19,236 bases of DNA from Candidatus Avimicrobium faecavium (GCA_904419105.1 CAJFQR010000016.1:1-19236); one strand, 5' to 3'; positions 8,424 through 15,723 are shown, numbered from the stretch's first letter. Numbers and translations: made by a program. Notes: generated by a model not told the origin, from the letters alone.

Positions 8424-9208
8424 TCCTCTTCCCCTCCTGTTGTCCCGCCGAGATAGGCCTCGATGACCTTCGGGTCGTTGCGGACCTCCTCCGGGGTGCC
8501 GTTGGCCAGCACCCGGCCGTAGTCCAGCACGATGATCCGTTCACAGACGCCCATGACCAGGCGCATATCGTGCTCGATGAGCAGGATCGCGATGCCGAAC
8601 TTCTGCCGCAGGAAGGCGATGGTCTCCATCAGTTCCCGGGTCTCGGCGTTGTTCATACCGGCGGCGGGCTCGTCCAGACAGAGCAGCCGGGGGTTAGTGG
8701 CCAGCGCCCGGGCGATCTCCAGCTTGCGCTGCTGGCCGTAGGGCAGATTGGCCGCCCGCATATCCGCCTTGTCCTGCAGGTCGAACACCCGGAGCAGCTC
8801 CATCGCCCGCTGGTCGGCCTCCTCTTCCTCCCGCCAGAAGCGCGGGGTCTTGAAGATGGCCTCGAACAGGTTGTAATGCATCGAGTCGTGCATGGCCACC
8901 TTGACATTCTGCAGCACCGTCAGGTCTTTGAAGAGGCGGATGTTCTGGAAGGTGCGGCAGATGCCGCCGGTGACGGTGGCCCGCATCCCCTTGCCGCTGA
9001 TGGGTTCCCCGTCCAGCAGCACCTGACCGTCGGTGGGGGTATAGACGCCGGTGATGAGGTTGAAAAGCGTGGTCTTGCCGGCGCCGTTGGGTCCGATCAG
9101 GCCGATGATGCCCTTTTCCGGAATGGAAAAGCTCACATCATCCAGCGCCCGCAGCCCCTTGAAGCTGATGCCCAGGCGGTCCACCGTGAGCAGAGTTTTT
9201 TCCGCCAT
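8417..9208 (-). CDS. livG: Branched-chain amino-acid ABC transporter ATP-binding protein LivG
   Basis: The second ATPase subunit of the LIV importer, 263 residues. Walker A GPNGAGKTT is at 39-47. The family's variant signature PYGQQ at 156-160 is followed by KLEIARAL, and Walker B LCLDE at 176-180 by PAAGMN, all characteristic of LivG. The longer insert between Walker A and the signature (about residues 105-150) separates it from LivF. Its ATG shares one base with the TGA of livM (TGATG), and its own end overlaps livF, so livM, livG and livF are tightly coupled. Confidence 0.96.
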   Translation of the reverse strand: MAEKTLLTVDRLGISFKGLRALDDVSFSIPEKGIIGLIGPNGAGKTTLFNLITGVYTPTDGQVLLDGEPISGKGMRATVTGGICRTFQNIRLFKDLTVLQNVKVAMHDSMHYNLFEAIFKTPRFWREEEEADQRAMELLRVFDLQDKADMRAANLPYGQQRKLEIARALATNPRLLCLDEPAAGMNNAETRELMETIAFLRQKFGIAILLIEHDMRLVMGVCERIIVLDYGRVLANGTPEEVRNDPKVIEAYLGGTTGGEEEC

Positions 9209-10203
9209 CAGGCGTCCCCCCTTTCCTCAGTTTTCCCCCGCCGGAACAGCCCGGCGGCCTTTTCCCACAGCCGGTCCAGTGAGAACTCCCTCTTGCCCAG
9301 AAGGCCCTGGGGCCGCAGGATCATCATCACCACCAGCAGGATCGAGTAGATCAGCATCCGGTAGTCGGAAAAACCGCGCAGCAGCTCCGGCAGTGCGGTG
9401 AGCACCGTCGCCGCCAGCACCGACCCGGTGAAGCTGCCCATACCCCCGAGCACCACCATGACCAGGATCTCGATGGACATATTGAAGTCGAAGGTACCGG
9501 GATCCAGCACGGTGATGTAATGGGCGTAGAGGCCGCCCGCTACCCCGGCAAAGAAGGAGGACACGGTGAAGGCCAGCACCTTGTAGCGGGTGGCAGGGAT
9601 GCCGACGCTCTCGGCGGCGATCTCATTCTCCCGCAGCGAGAGGATGGCCAGCCCCTGCCGGGTATAGATCATCGCGTACATGAACGCCACCCCGAGCACC
9701 GTGATCCAGAACACCCATGGGAAGGTGGTGTACTCCTCGATGCCGTAGAGGCCCCGGCCGCCGCCGGTGATGGTCATATTCTGGATCACCACCCGGATGA
9801 TCTCACCAAACCCCAGCGTGACGATGGCCAGATAGTCTCCGCGCAGCCGCAGCGCCGGAATCCCGATGATGATCCCAAACACCGCCGCCAGGCCGCCGCC
9901 GATGAGCAGCGCCAGCGGAAACTCGATCATGCCCGGCAGCTCCAGGTGCATCGTCACCAGCGCCGCAGTATAGGCTCCAATGGACATAAAGCCTGCGTGC
10001 CCGAGCACCAGCTCCCCGAGGGCTCCGGTGGTGAGGTTGAGCGAGGTGGCCAGCAGGATATAGATGAATACGCTGATGAGCACCCCGCGGTACTGGTTGG
10101 AGATGATCCCGCCGGACATCAGGCCCAGAAGGATCAGAAAGCCCGCCAGCAGCGCCAGCGCGCTGCGCCGGTAGCTGCGGGTGCGCAGTTGTGCTTTGGT
10201 CAT
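9208..10203 (-). CDS. livM: Branched-chain amino-acid ABC transporter permease LivM
   Basis: A membrane permease subunit that pairs with LivH to form the channel. The 331-residue protein is hydrophobic throughout, with about eight to ten membrane segments. It has the GHAGFMSIGAYTAAL and RGDYLAIVTLGFGEI motifs of LivM, and the EAA-like loop LRENEIAAESVGI that contacts the ATPases. The C-terminus is charged (RLWEKAAGLFRRGKTEER). A GGGGGAG site precedes the ATG, and the gene begins 16 bases after the livH stop. Confidence 0.96.
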   Translation of the reverse strand: MTKAQLRTRSYRRSALALLAGFLILLGLMSGGIISNQYRGVLISVFIYILLATSLNLTTGALGELVLGHAGFMSIGAYTAALVTMHLELPGMIEFPLALLIGGGLAAVFGIIIGIPALRLRGDYLAIVTLGFGEIIRVVIQNMTITGGGRGLYGIEEYTTFPWVFWITVLGVAFMYAMIYTRQGLAILSLRENEIAAESVGIPATRYKVLAFTVSSFFAGVAGGLYAHYITVLDPGTFDFNMSIEILVMVVLGGMGSFTGSVLAATVLTALPELLRGFSDYRMLIYSILLVVMMILRPQGLLGKREFSLDRLWEKAAGLFRRGKTEERGDA

Positions 10204-10219
10204 ACTTGCTCTCCCCCTC

Positions 10220-11095
10220 TCAGACCTTTTCCCGCTCCGCCTTGCCCAGCAGCCCGGTGGGCTTGACCAGCAGCACGACGATGAGCAAACCGAACACGAT
10301 GGCGTCGGACAGCGCCGACGAGATGTACCCCTTGATGAGGGCTTCGGCGATGCCGATGATGAACCCGCCGATCATGGCTCCGGGGATCACCCCGATGCCG
10401 CCGATGACCGCGGCGATGAAGGCCTTGAGCCCGAGCATCGAGCCCATATACGGGTTGATGAGCGGATAGGTGGAGCTGTACAGCACCGCCGCCACCGCCG
10501 CCATTGCCGAACCGATGGCGAAGGTGAGGGAGATGGAGGTGTCGATGTTGATGCCCATGAGCTGAGCGGCCCCCTGGTCCTCCGAGACGGCGCGCATGGC
10601 CTTGCCCGCCCGGCTGCGGTTGACAAAGACGGTCAGCAGCACCATCAGCACCACCGTTACCAGCACGGTGATGGCGGTCAGCCGGCTGATGGTCACCCCG
10701 CCAACGGTGAATCCCTCTCCGGTGAAGTGGTTCGGGAAGGGCTTCGGGCTGGACCCGAAGAGGAGCAGAAACAGGTTCTGCAGAAGAAAGCTCACGCCGA
10801 TGGTGGTGATCAGCGTAGCCAGCCGGCTGCCGCCCCGCAGGGGCTTGTAGGCCAGCCGCTCGATGACCACGCCCAGCACGGCACTGACCAGTGCCGTGGC
10901 CAGGACCACGCCCCAGACCGGCAGCCCGCTGCTCTGGAAGAACAGCAGCGCCACATAGGAGCCGACCATGATGATATCGCCGTGGGCGAAGTTGATCATT
11001 TTTGCAATGCCGTACACCATCGTGTAGCCGATGGCCACCAGCGCATAGACGCTGCCGGTCTGGATGCCGTTGATCAGTTGCTGTGCAAAATCCAT
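10220..11095 (-). CDS. livH: Branched-chain amino-acid ABC transporter permease LivH
   Basis: The partner permease, 291 residues. It opens with the family's ALVAIGYTMVYGIAKMINFAHGDI stretch, carries LIERLAYKPLR-type sequence after the third membrane segment, and has the coupling-loop motif MRAVSEDQGAAQLMGI. It ends with the usual VLLVKPTGLLG. A run of G's provides the ribosome-binding site about eight bases before the ATG. It is separated from livJ by 100 bases holding a terminator-like hairpin, so its expression probably depends on read-through from livJ. Confidence 0.96.
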   Translation of the reverse strand: MDFAQQLINGIQTGSVYALVAIGYTMVYGIAKMINFAHGDIIMVGSYVALLFFQSSGLPVWGVVLATALVSAVLGVVIERLAYKPLRGGSRLATLITTIGVSFLLQNLFLLLFGSSPKPFPNHFTGEGFTVGGVTISRLTAITVLVTVVLMVLLTVFVNRSRAGKAMRAVSEDQGAAQLMGINIDTSISLTFAIGSAMAAVAAVLYSSTYPLINPYMGSMLGLKAFIAAVIGGIGVIPGAMIGGFIIGIAEALIKGYISSALSDAIVFGLLIVVLLVKPTGLLGKAEREKV

Positions 11096-11146
11096 CGAAA
11101 CGATCCCCCCTGGCGGGCCTGGATCAAAGCCCGTCTGCTACGGCCC

Positions 11147-11170
11147 AAAAAGGGCGGAACGCGTCCGCCC
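11147..11170 (-). terminator. Intercistronic (partial) terminator between livJ and livH
   Basis: GGGCGGA (11152-11158) pairs with TCCGCCC (11164-11170) around five bases. On the minus strand it is followed by five T's (11147-11151) and then a GGGCC run. The short T tract suggests partial termination. That would yield more binding-protein mRNA than permease and ATPase mRNA, a common pattern in ABC importer operons. The level of read-through is inferred. Confidence 0.7.
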
Positions 11171-11195
11171 CTGGGCTTATCCTTTTATCGAGTGG

Positions 11196-12440
11196 TCAGG
11201 CGGCAGCCTCTTCGGAAGAGGGCTCCGCCTCGGAGGCGGACTCCTCTGCCGGGGCCTCCTCGGACTCGGCGTCGGCCGCAGCCTCATCGCCGATCAGCGC
11301 ATAGGCGCCGTTCTGAACGGTCACCATCTTGACCTCCTTGACCGGGTCGCCGCTGCCTTCGTAGTGGATGGAGCCGGTGACGCCATCGTACTGGATGTTC
11401 GCCAGCGCCTCGGTGACGGCGGCGGCATCGGTGGTGCCGGCGGCCTCGATGGCCTGGAAGAGCATCATACCGGCGTCATAGCCCAGCGCCGCGAAGGAGG
11501 ACGGGTCGGAACCGTAGGCCTCCCGGTAACGGGTGGTGAAGTCCTGGACCTTTTCATCGCTGTCCGAAGCCAGGAAATGGTTGGTGAACACCGCGCCCTC
11601 GACGACGCCGTAGTTGGAGGCGTCCAGTGCGCCGAGCACGCCGTCCCAGCCGTCGCCGCCGAGGAGGGTGGCGTCCACACCGACCTCAGAGGCCTGCATG
11701 GCGATCAGGGCGTCGGTGTTGTAGTAGGCGGGGACATAGAGCACATCGGGATCGGCGGCGGCGATCTTCGAGAGCTGGCTCTTGAAGTCGGTGTCGGTGT
11801 TCTGGAAGCTCTCATAGGCCACCACCGTCATGCCGTCCGCCTCGGCCTGGGCCTGGAAGGCCTCCGCAAGGCCGAGAGAGTAGTCGTCGGTGATGTCATA
11901 GAGGACAGCGGCAGTGGCGGCGCCGAGCTCATCCGCCGCATAGTCGGCCATCGTGGTGGCCTGGGTCTCATCGAGGAAGCAGGTCCGGAAGATGTTGGAG
12001 CCGGCCTCGGTGATGGCGGTGGCGGTGCCGGTGGGGGTCATCATCGGGGTGCCGTCGCTGGCAGCCTTGTTGGCCACGGTGATGGAGGGCTTGCTGGTGA
12101 TCGGACCCCAGATGGCCACAGCACCCTCGTCCATCAGCAGGTTGTAGGCGTTCAGGCTCTTGGTGGTATCGCCCTCATCGTCCTGGTAGCTGACCACCAC
12201 CTGCTTGCCGAGCACGCCGCCGGCGGCGTTGACCTCCTCAACGGCGAGCTTGAGGCCGTTGGTGGCGGTGATGCCATAGTCGGCGGCAGAGCCGGTGAGC
12301 GGCCCGATGGCGCCGATGACGATGGTATCGCCGGTGTTTTCTGCGGTAGAGGAGCCGCCGTCGGTGGACGAGCAGCCGCTCAGGGTGCCTGCCGCCATAG
12401 CGAGCGCCATGGCCAGCGCGGCAAATCTTCTGTGTTTCAT
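11196..12440 (-). CDS. livJ: Branched-chain amino-acid ABC transporter substrate-binding lipoprotein
   Basis: The extracellular receptor of the LIV importer, 414 residues. The signal peptide runs from MKHRR through an Ala/Met-rich core to the lipobox TLSGC with Cys23. A Ser/Gly/Thr linker follows, then a type-I periplasmic binding fold of the leucine-binding-protein family, opening with IVIGAIGPLTGSAADYG and containing WGPITSKPS and GYDAGMMLFQAIEAAG. The last 30 or so residues are an Ala/Glu/Ser-rich acidic tail not normal for the family. Three ATG codons run in tandem at 12446, 12443 and 12440. I chose the last because it is eight bases from AGGAGG, against two and five for the others. It is the first gene of the operon and lies behind a T-box leader. 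Confidence 0.93.
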   Translation of the reverse strand: MKHRRFAALAMALAMAAGTLSGCSSTDGGSSTAENTGDTIVIGAIGPLTGSAADYGITATNGLKLAVEEVNAAGGVLGKQVVVSYQDDEGDTTKSLNAYNLLMDEGAVAIWGPITSKPSITVANKAASDGTPMMTPTGTATAITEAGSNIFRTCFLDETQATTMADYAADELGAATAAVLYDITDDYSLGLAEAFQAQAEADGMTVVAYESFQNTDTDFKSQLSKIAAADPDVLYVPAYYNTDALIAMQASEVGVDATLLGGDGWDGVLGALDASNYGVVEGAVFTNHFLASDSDEKVQDFTTRYREAYGSDPSSFAALGYDAGMMLFQAIEAAGTTDAAAVTEALANIQYDGVTGSIHYEGSGDPVKEVKMVTVQNGAYALIGDEAAADAESEEAPAEESASEAEPSSEEAAA

Positions 12441-12512
12441 CATCATGTCCTCCTGTCTGCCGCCGGGGGCGGCTGTGTGATCAATAATTCGATGCGGCGG
12501 GCCCACGCCCGG

Positions 12513-12850
12513 AAAATAAAAAAGCACGCATTCGTCCGTTTGGATGTTCTCCAAAGAGACGAAGCGCGCTGCTCCGTGGTACCACTCTCTTTGCCGGCAA
12601 GGCCGCCGGCCGCTCTGCCGCATCTGACAATGCGCTCTCCTGTAACGGGAAGATCCCGTCCGTTCCTACTGAGGGGGCAAACCCGTTCGGACCGGCTGCT
12701 CCAGGGCGATGAGGCCGCTCCCCCTCCCCGCCGCCCTTCCAGCTTATGGGCGTGCTCTCTGTCGGGAGGTATGCGGGATCGGCCCGATCCCTATCGTCGC
12801 TGTTTTGGCTGTTCACTTTTCCGGGAGCCCGGTTTCCCGCCGGGCTATTG
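12513..12850 (-). ncRNA. T-box riboswitch (probably tRNA-Ile responsive) controlling the liv operon
   Basis: Read on the minus strand, this leader has the T-box landmarks in order. A K-turn-like GACGATAGGG (in 12789-12804) comes first, then the AG-bulge AGAGAGC (12754-12760) and the stem I apical GCTGGAAGG (12735-12743) closed by CGCCC/GGGCG. A specifier region with ATC (12708-12710) follows, then CCCTGGAGC closing stem I. The stem III hairpin ACGGGA/TCCCGT lies at 12645-12659, next to a CCGTTA element. The T-box proper reads GAGAGTGGTACCACGG (12574-12589). Antiterminator AAAGAGA (12586-12592) pairs with TCTCTTT (12553-12559). This excludes the terminator stem, which runs GCGCGC...TCCAAA...GTGC with six T's at 12518-12523. 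TGGT pairs with ACCA of a tRNA with discriminator A. The Ile specifier is inferred from its position before the 3' strand of stem I. Confidence 0.9.
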
Positions 12851-12856
12851 CCTTAT

Positions 12857-12884
12857 AGTTTACCACGGCAAATCATGAAGTCAA
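12857..12884 (-). promoter_or_regulatory. Promoter of the T-box/liv transcript
   Basis: TTGACT (12879-12884) is followed after 16 bases by TAAACT (12857-12862), with TGG just upstream giving an extended -10. Transcription would start near 12850, just before the T-box stem I. A second possible -10 (CTATAA) lies four bases further on. Confidence 0.65.
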
Positions 12885-13181
12885 GGCTTTTTTGCGAGAT
12901 TTTTTCCGGTTTGTGAAAACCATCTGAACGCCCGTCGATCACGGACAGGTGTTTTTGTGTACTTTCTCTGATGAAAGTGGTCGTGTAGCCCGCCCGTCCG
13001 GGTCCTGCACCGGACGGCTATCCCCGGCCGCCGGGAGGCGTTCGATGCAGGTATCCCGCCGCCTTCCGGCATTTGGCGGACGCTTCCCGCTATTTTGTGT
13101 GCTTGAGAGATACGCCCTCCCGCCGGGCCGATGTGCGGGCCGGGGCAACCTGCGGTTGACAAAACTCCACCCACCGCTTGA
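12885..13181. other. Intergenic region with GC-rich hairpins, no gene recognised
   Basis: This stretch between the liv promoter and the regulator gene holds no convincing ORF. It contains a strong inverted repeat, CCGTCCGG (12994-13001) with CCGGACGG (13010-13017), a smaller CTTTC/GAAAG hairpin (12962-12977), and further GGCGG/CCGCC complementarity up to about 13110. TTGACA at 13156-13161 has no matching -10. I matched it to no known riboswitch or tRNA. Confidence 0.4.
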
Positions 13182-13210
13182 TGGACATTTCCCGGCGGAA
13201 ATGGTATGCT
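13182..13210 (+). promoter_or_regulatory. Promoter of the XRE regulator gene with an internal palindrome
   Basis: TGGACA (13182-13187) and TATGCT (13205-13210) are separated by 17 bases, with TGG before the -10. The spacer contains TTTCC-CGGC-GGAAA (13188-13201), an inverted repeat placed where a bound repressor would block RNA polymerase. The leader would be only about 18 bases, just enough for AGGAGG (13221-13226) before the ATG at 13235. Confidence 0.6.
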
Positions 13211-13234
13211 GGGGACAGAAAGGAGGCATCTGCC

Positions 13235-14476
13235 ATGCCCGAAAAGACCACCGGCCAGCTCATCGCCGAAGGGCGAAAGCGTCTGGGCCTCTCCCAGGAG
13301 GCCCTTGGGGAGCGGCTCGGCGTCAGCCGTCAGTCCATCTCCAAGTGGGAAAGTGACGCCGCCCTGCCGGACATCGCCAAACTGGTTCAGCTCAGCCGGC
13401 TGTACGGCGTCACCGTCGGGGCGCTGCTCGGCGTCGAGGAGCCGGCGCTTCCCTCTCCGGAGGGCCAGGCACCGGAGAACCCGTCCCCGGAAACCATCGC
13501 CGAGGAGATCGCCCGGGCCTGGGTGGCCCGCCAGCCGAAGAAAAAGCGCCGTGTCCTGCCGCTCCTGGCCGGCGGGCTGACTGCCGGGGCGGTGCTGTGG
13601 TTCGCCCTGACGGTTGAGAGCCGCCTCACCTCGCTGGAACAGAGCTACCGCTCCAACCAGAGCGCCCTTTCCCAGCTGGAGCACACCTTCTCCGGGCTGC
13701 CCGGCCTGGTGACCGATATCCTTGAGGAGCAGGCCAACCTCACCACCACTCACCAGGTGGCATTTCTGCGGGTGGACCCGGCGGCGAACGCCGGGCTCTT
13801 CCGGGTGAGCGCCACCCCACGGGAGTACCGGCCGGGCAGCGAGGCCCTCTTCACCGTCACCGATGGGCAGCAGCGCCTGGCCACCGCCCCGGCAGCCTGG
13901 CAGGACGGGGTGCTCACCGGGGAGCTGACGATCCCCCTCACCGATGAATTCCTCTCGGTGGGGCTCTCGGTCACCGGTCCGGACGGCACCCTCTACCAGG
14001 AGGAGCTGGAGGAGCTCTCCGGCCTGCGCTCCGGCAGCGGATTTTCCATCTACCGGCTGGGCGGGGGGTTCACCATCACATACTCCGTTGGGATGCCCAA
14101 AGGCCAGATCCGGGTCCGGGCGGCCCGGCTTTCGGCGGTAGTCGAACCACCCGCCTTTGAGAGCGACCCGCCGCTGAGCCTCGTCTCGGTCACCGCCGCC
14201 CTCTACCAAAACGGAGAGAAGCTGTTGGACCTGACACCAATGGGGGACAGCACCCGGTACGGCGACCGGCAGGAATACACCTTCTCCCTGCCGGAGACGG
14301 TGCTCACCCTGTCGGAAGGGGACTGGTTCGGGGTGGTGTACACCGCCACCGACAGCGCCGGCCGGGCCCTGCACGCCGGGGAGTTCCAGGTGATGACCGG
14401 CCCCACGGCCTCCACCCTCGAAGAGGCCGACAGCGAGGCCATCCTCGCCGCCCTCTTCCCGGAGGAGGGGCAGTAA
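13235..14476 (+). CDS. Membrane-anchored XRE-family (HTH) regulator with extracytoplasmic domain
   Basis: This 413-residue protein has three parts. Residues 5-62 form a Cro/CI-type helix-turn-helix with the recognition segment LSQEALGERLGVSRQSISKWESD (20-41). A Pro-rich linker and a basic PKKKRR stop precede one membrane helix at about 107-125. The remainder, about 285 residues, is predicted outside the cell. It starts with a short coiled-coil-like stretch (SRLTSLEQSYRSNQSALSQLEHTF) and continues as strand-rich sequence with no family I recognise. HTH proteins with a C-terminal TM are common in Clostridia, usually with shorter tails. It could be a one-component sensor of an envelope or extracellular signal. 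The ATG follows AGGAGG with eight bases between. The gene is monocistronic, with its own promoter and terminator, and divergent from the liv leader. Confidence 0.88.
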   Translation: MPEKTTGQLIAEGRKRLGLSQEALGERLGVSRQSISKWESDAALPDIAKLVQLSRLYGVTVGALLGVEEPALPSPEGQAPENPSPETIAEEIARAWVARQPKKKRRVLPLLAGGLTAGAVLWFALTVESRLTSLEQSYRSNQSALSQLEHTFSGLPGLVTDILEEQANLTTTHQVAFLRVDPAANAGLFRVSATPREYRPGSEALFTVTDGQQRLATAPAAWQDGVLTGELTIPLTDEFLSVGLSVTGPDGTLYQEELEELSGLRSGSGFSIYRLGGGFTITYSVGMPKGQIRVRAARLSAVVEPPAFESDPPLSLVSVTAALYQNGEKLLDLTPMGDSTRYGDRQEYTFSLPETVLTLSEGDWFGVVYTATDSAGRALHAGEFQVMTGPTASTLEEADSEAILAALFPEEGQ

Positions 14477-14501
14477 AAAAGCCGCCCGATGGCGGCTTTT
14501 T
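14475..14501. terminator. Bidirectional terminator between regulator and DUF6506-like genes
   Basis: GCCGCC (14481-14486) pairs with GGCGGC (14491-14496) around CGAT, flanked by A6 and T5. The stop codon TAA of the regulator gene overlaps the A tract. On the minus strand it ends the MscS/DUF6506-like transcript 12 bases past the stop. Confidence 0.85.
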
Positions 14502-14512
14502 ATGAACGGAAG

Positions 14513-14785
14513 TCAGCGGGCGGCGGGCCAGTCGGTGACATACCCGACCGAGAGGCCCGAGGCCTCGGCCACCTGCCGGGCCCCCTCCGGGCCAAAGGCC
14601 CCGCAGAGCTCGATCCGGGGCACCGTGCCATCGGCGGCCAGCCGCCGGGCCAGCGCGCAGGCGGCCTCTACCGACGGGACCCCGTAGACCAGCGTCTCGC
14701 AGCCCGGGGTTGAAAACCGGGAGTGGACCTCCTCCGGGCGGTAATCCCCGCTCATCACAAAGAACGCAAAGCGAAACTGTGTCAT
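14513..14785 (-). CDS. DUF6506-like small protein
   Basis: A 90-residue soluble protein of unknown function. The N-terminal strand FRFAFFVMSGDYRPEEVHSRF, a central VYGVPSVEAACALARRL helix, and the IELCGAFGPEGARQVAEASGLSVGYV block match my memory of the DUF6506 family. That family is a small alpha/beta fold found in Firmicutes, often with a GAFGP-like loop. The ATG at 14785 is supported by AGGAGGAG upstream and by its ATGA overlap with the stop of the MscS gene, which implies translational coupling. Longer in-frame extensions into the MscS gene are rejected. The family assignment is by recall only. Confidence 0.75.
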   Translation of the reverse strand: MTQFRFAFFVMSGDYRPEEVHSRFSTPGCETLVYGVPSVEAACALARRLAADGTVPRIELCGAFGPEGARQVAEASGLSVGYVTDWPAAR

Positions 14786-15723
14786 ACCGTCTCCTCCTGA
14801 ACGGCCTCCTCGGCGGCAGCTGCGCCGGGCCTCTCCCGGGAGAGCCCCTCCACCGACGCCGGGGCAAGCCCCCGGACCCGCAGCTCGGCCAGGATCTCCC
14901 GGCGCAGCCCCCTCTCGCAGGCCCACTGGGCCATCGGCTTCGTCTTGACCGAGGCGGTGATGGTGTAGCCGTACTGGTCAAAGTCGGAGATGCCCCACAC
15001 CAGCGGCGGCTCCAGCGTGGACTCATCGTCGGCGCAGCGGCGCTCCACCGCCTGGCACACCGCCTCGAGGGCGGTATCCGGGTCGGCGTCAAAGGGCAGG
15101 CGCACCTTCACCTGGGCGGTACAGGCCCCGCCCCGGGTGTAGTTGATCACCTGGGAAATATTGCCGTTGGGAATGATGATCTGCTCCCCTTTGGAGGAGG
15201 ACAGATAGGTGACCCGCATCGCCGTGGCGGTGACAGTGCCCTCCTGACCGTCGATCTTCACATAGTCGCCGACCGAGAACTGGTTCTCGAACATCAAAAA
15301 CATACCGGTGACCACATCTTTGACCAGGCTCTGGGCGCCGAAGCCGATGGCCACACTGCCGATGCCGGCGGTGACCAGCAGGTTGCCCACCACTCCGCCG
15401 ACCCCAACAGCCGAAAGGGCAGCCAGCAGCGCCGCCCCGTAGATCACATACCGGGACATGGACCGGATCAGGGTCATCACCGTGTCGGTGCGCTTGCCCC
15501 GGGCCGGGTCCCGGTGGTAGCGCTCGCTGTGCATCACCCGGGTGGTAGCCCGGCTCACCGCCCAGAGAGCCGCCCGGGCCAGCGCGTAGATGACGGCGAT
15601 CTGCAGCGCCGCCCACACCACATCGGCCACAAGGTTCCCGGCTCCGCTGGTAAAGCCGGTGATATGCTCCCCAAGCCGTGTCCGGAAATCTCCGGCCTGG
15701 GCGCTCAGCAGCAGGCGTTCCAT
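14782..15723 (-). CDS. Small-conductance mechanosensitive channel, MscS family
   Basis: A 313-residue channel that opens under membrane tension to release solutes during hypo-osmotic shock. Membrane helices lie at about 33-55 and 88-107. The pore helix at about 110-130 reads GGVVGNLLVTAGIGSVAIGFGAQSLVKD, with the Gly/Ala packing pattern of MscS TM3. The beta domain follows, with FSVGDYVKIDGQEGTV (149-164) and the family's IIIPNGNISQVINYTR. The C-terminal part is an alpha/beta domain with an Ala/Glu-rich end. The ATG at 15723 is eight bases after AGGAG and is preferred over an ATG six bases upstream that is too close. It is first in a two-gene unit with the DUF6506-like gene. Confidence 0.93.
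   Translation of the reverse strand: MERLLLSAQAGDFRTRLGEHITGFTSGAGNLVADVVWAALQIAVIYALARAALWAVSRATTRVMHSERYHRDPARGKRTDTVMTLIRSMSRYVIYGAALLAALSAVGVGGVVGNLLVTAGIGSVAIGFGAQSLVKDVVTGMFLMFENQFSVGDYVKIDGQEGTVTATAMRVTYLSSSKGEQIIIPNGNISQVINYTRGGACTAQVKVRLPFDADPDTALEAVCQAVERRCADDESTLEPPLVWGISDFDQYGYTITASVKTKPMAQWACERGLRREILAELRVRGLAPASVEGLSRERPGAAAAEEAVQEETV

Noticed and set aside
12574..12589. GTGGTACCAC palindrome considered as a stand-alone operator
   Set aside because: It is the T-box element of the riboswitch, in the right order with the antiterminator and terminator stems.
11064..12878. Plus-strand open frame of 604 codons opposite livJ and the T-box
   Set aside because: Antisense shadow of the livJ coding sequence and leader; no domain or start signal.
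12968..12977. CTGATGAAAG resembling the hammerhead ribozyme core CTGATGA
   Set aside because: I found no correctly spaced GAAA partner, cleavage triplet or three-stem arrangement around it.
12939..13229. 96-codon minus-strand open frame in the intergenic region
   Set aside because: Pro/Arg/Ser-rich translation with no motif and no clear ribosome-binding site. It is probably a chance result of high GC.
12881..14374. Minus-strand open frame of 497 codons opposite the XRE regulator
   Set aside because: Antisense shadow; Gly/Gln/His-rich without a family match. The plus-strand HTH protein is convincing.
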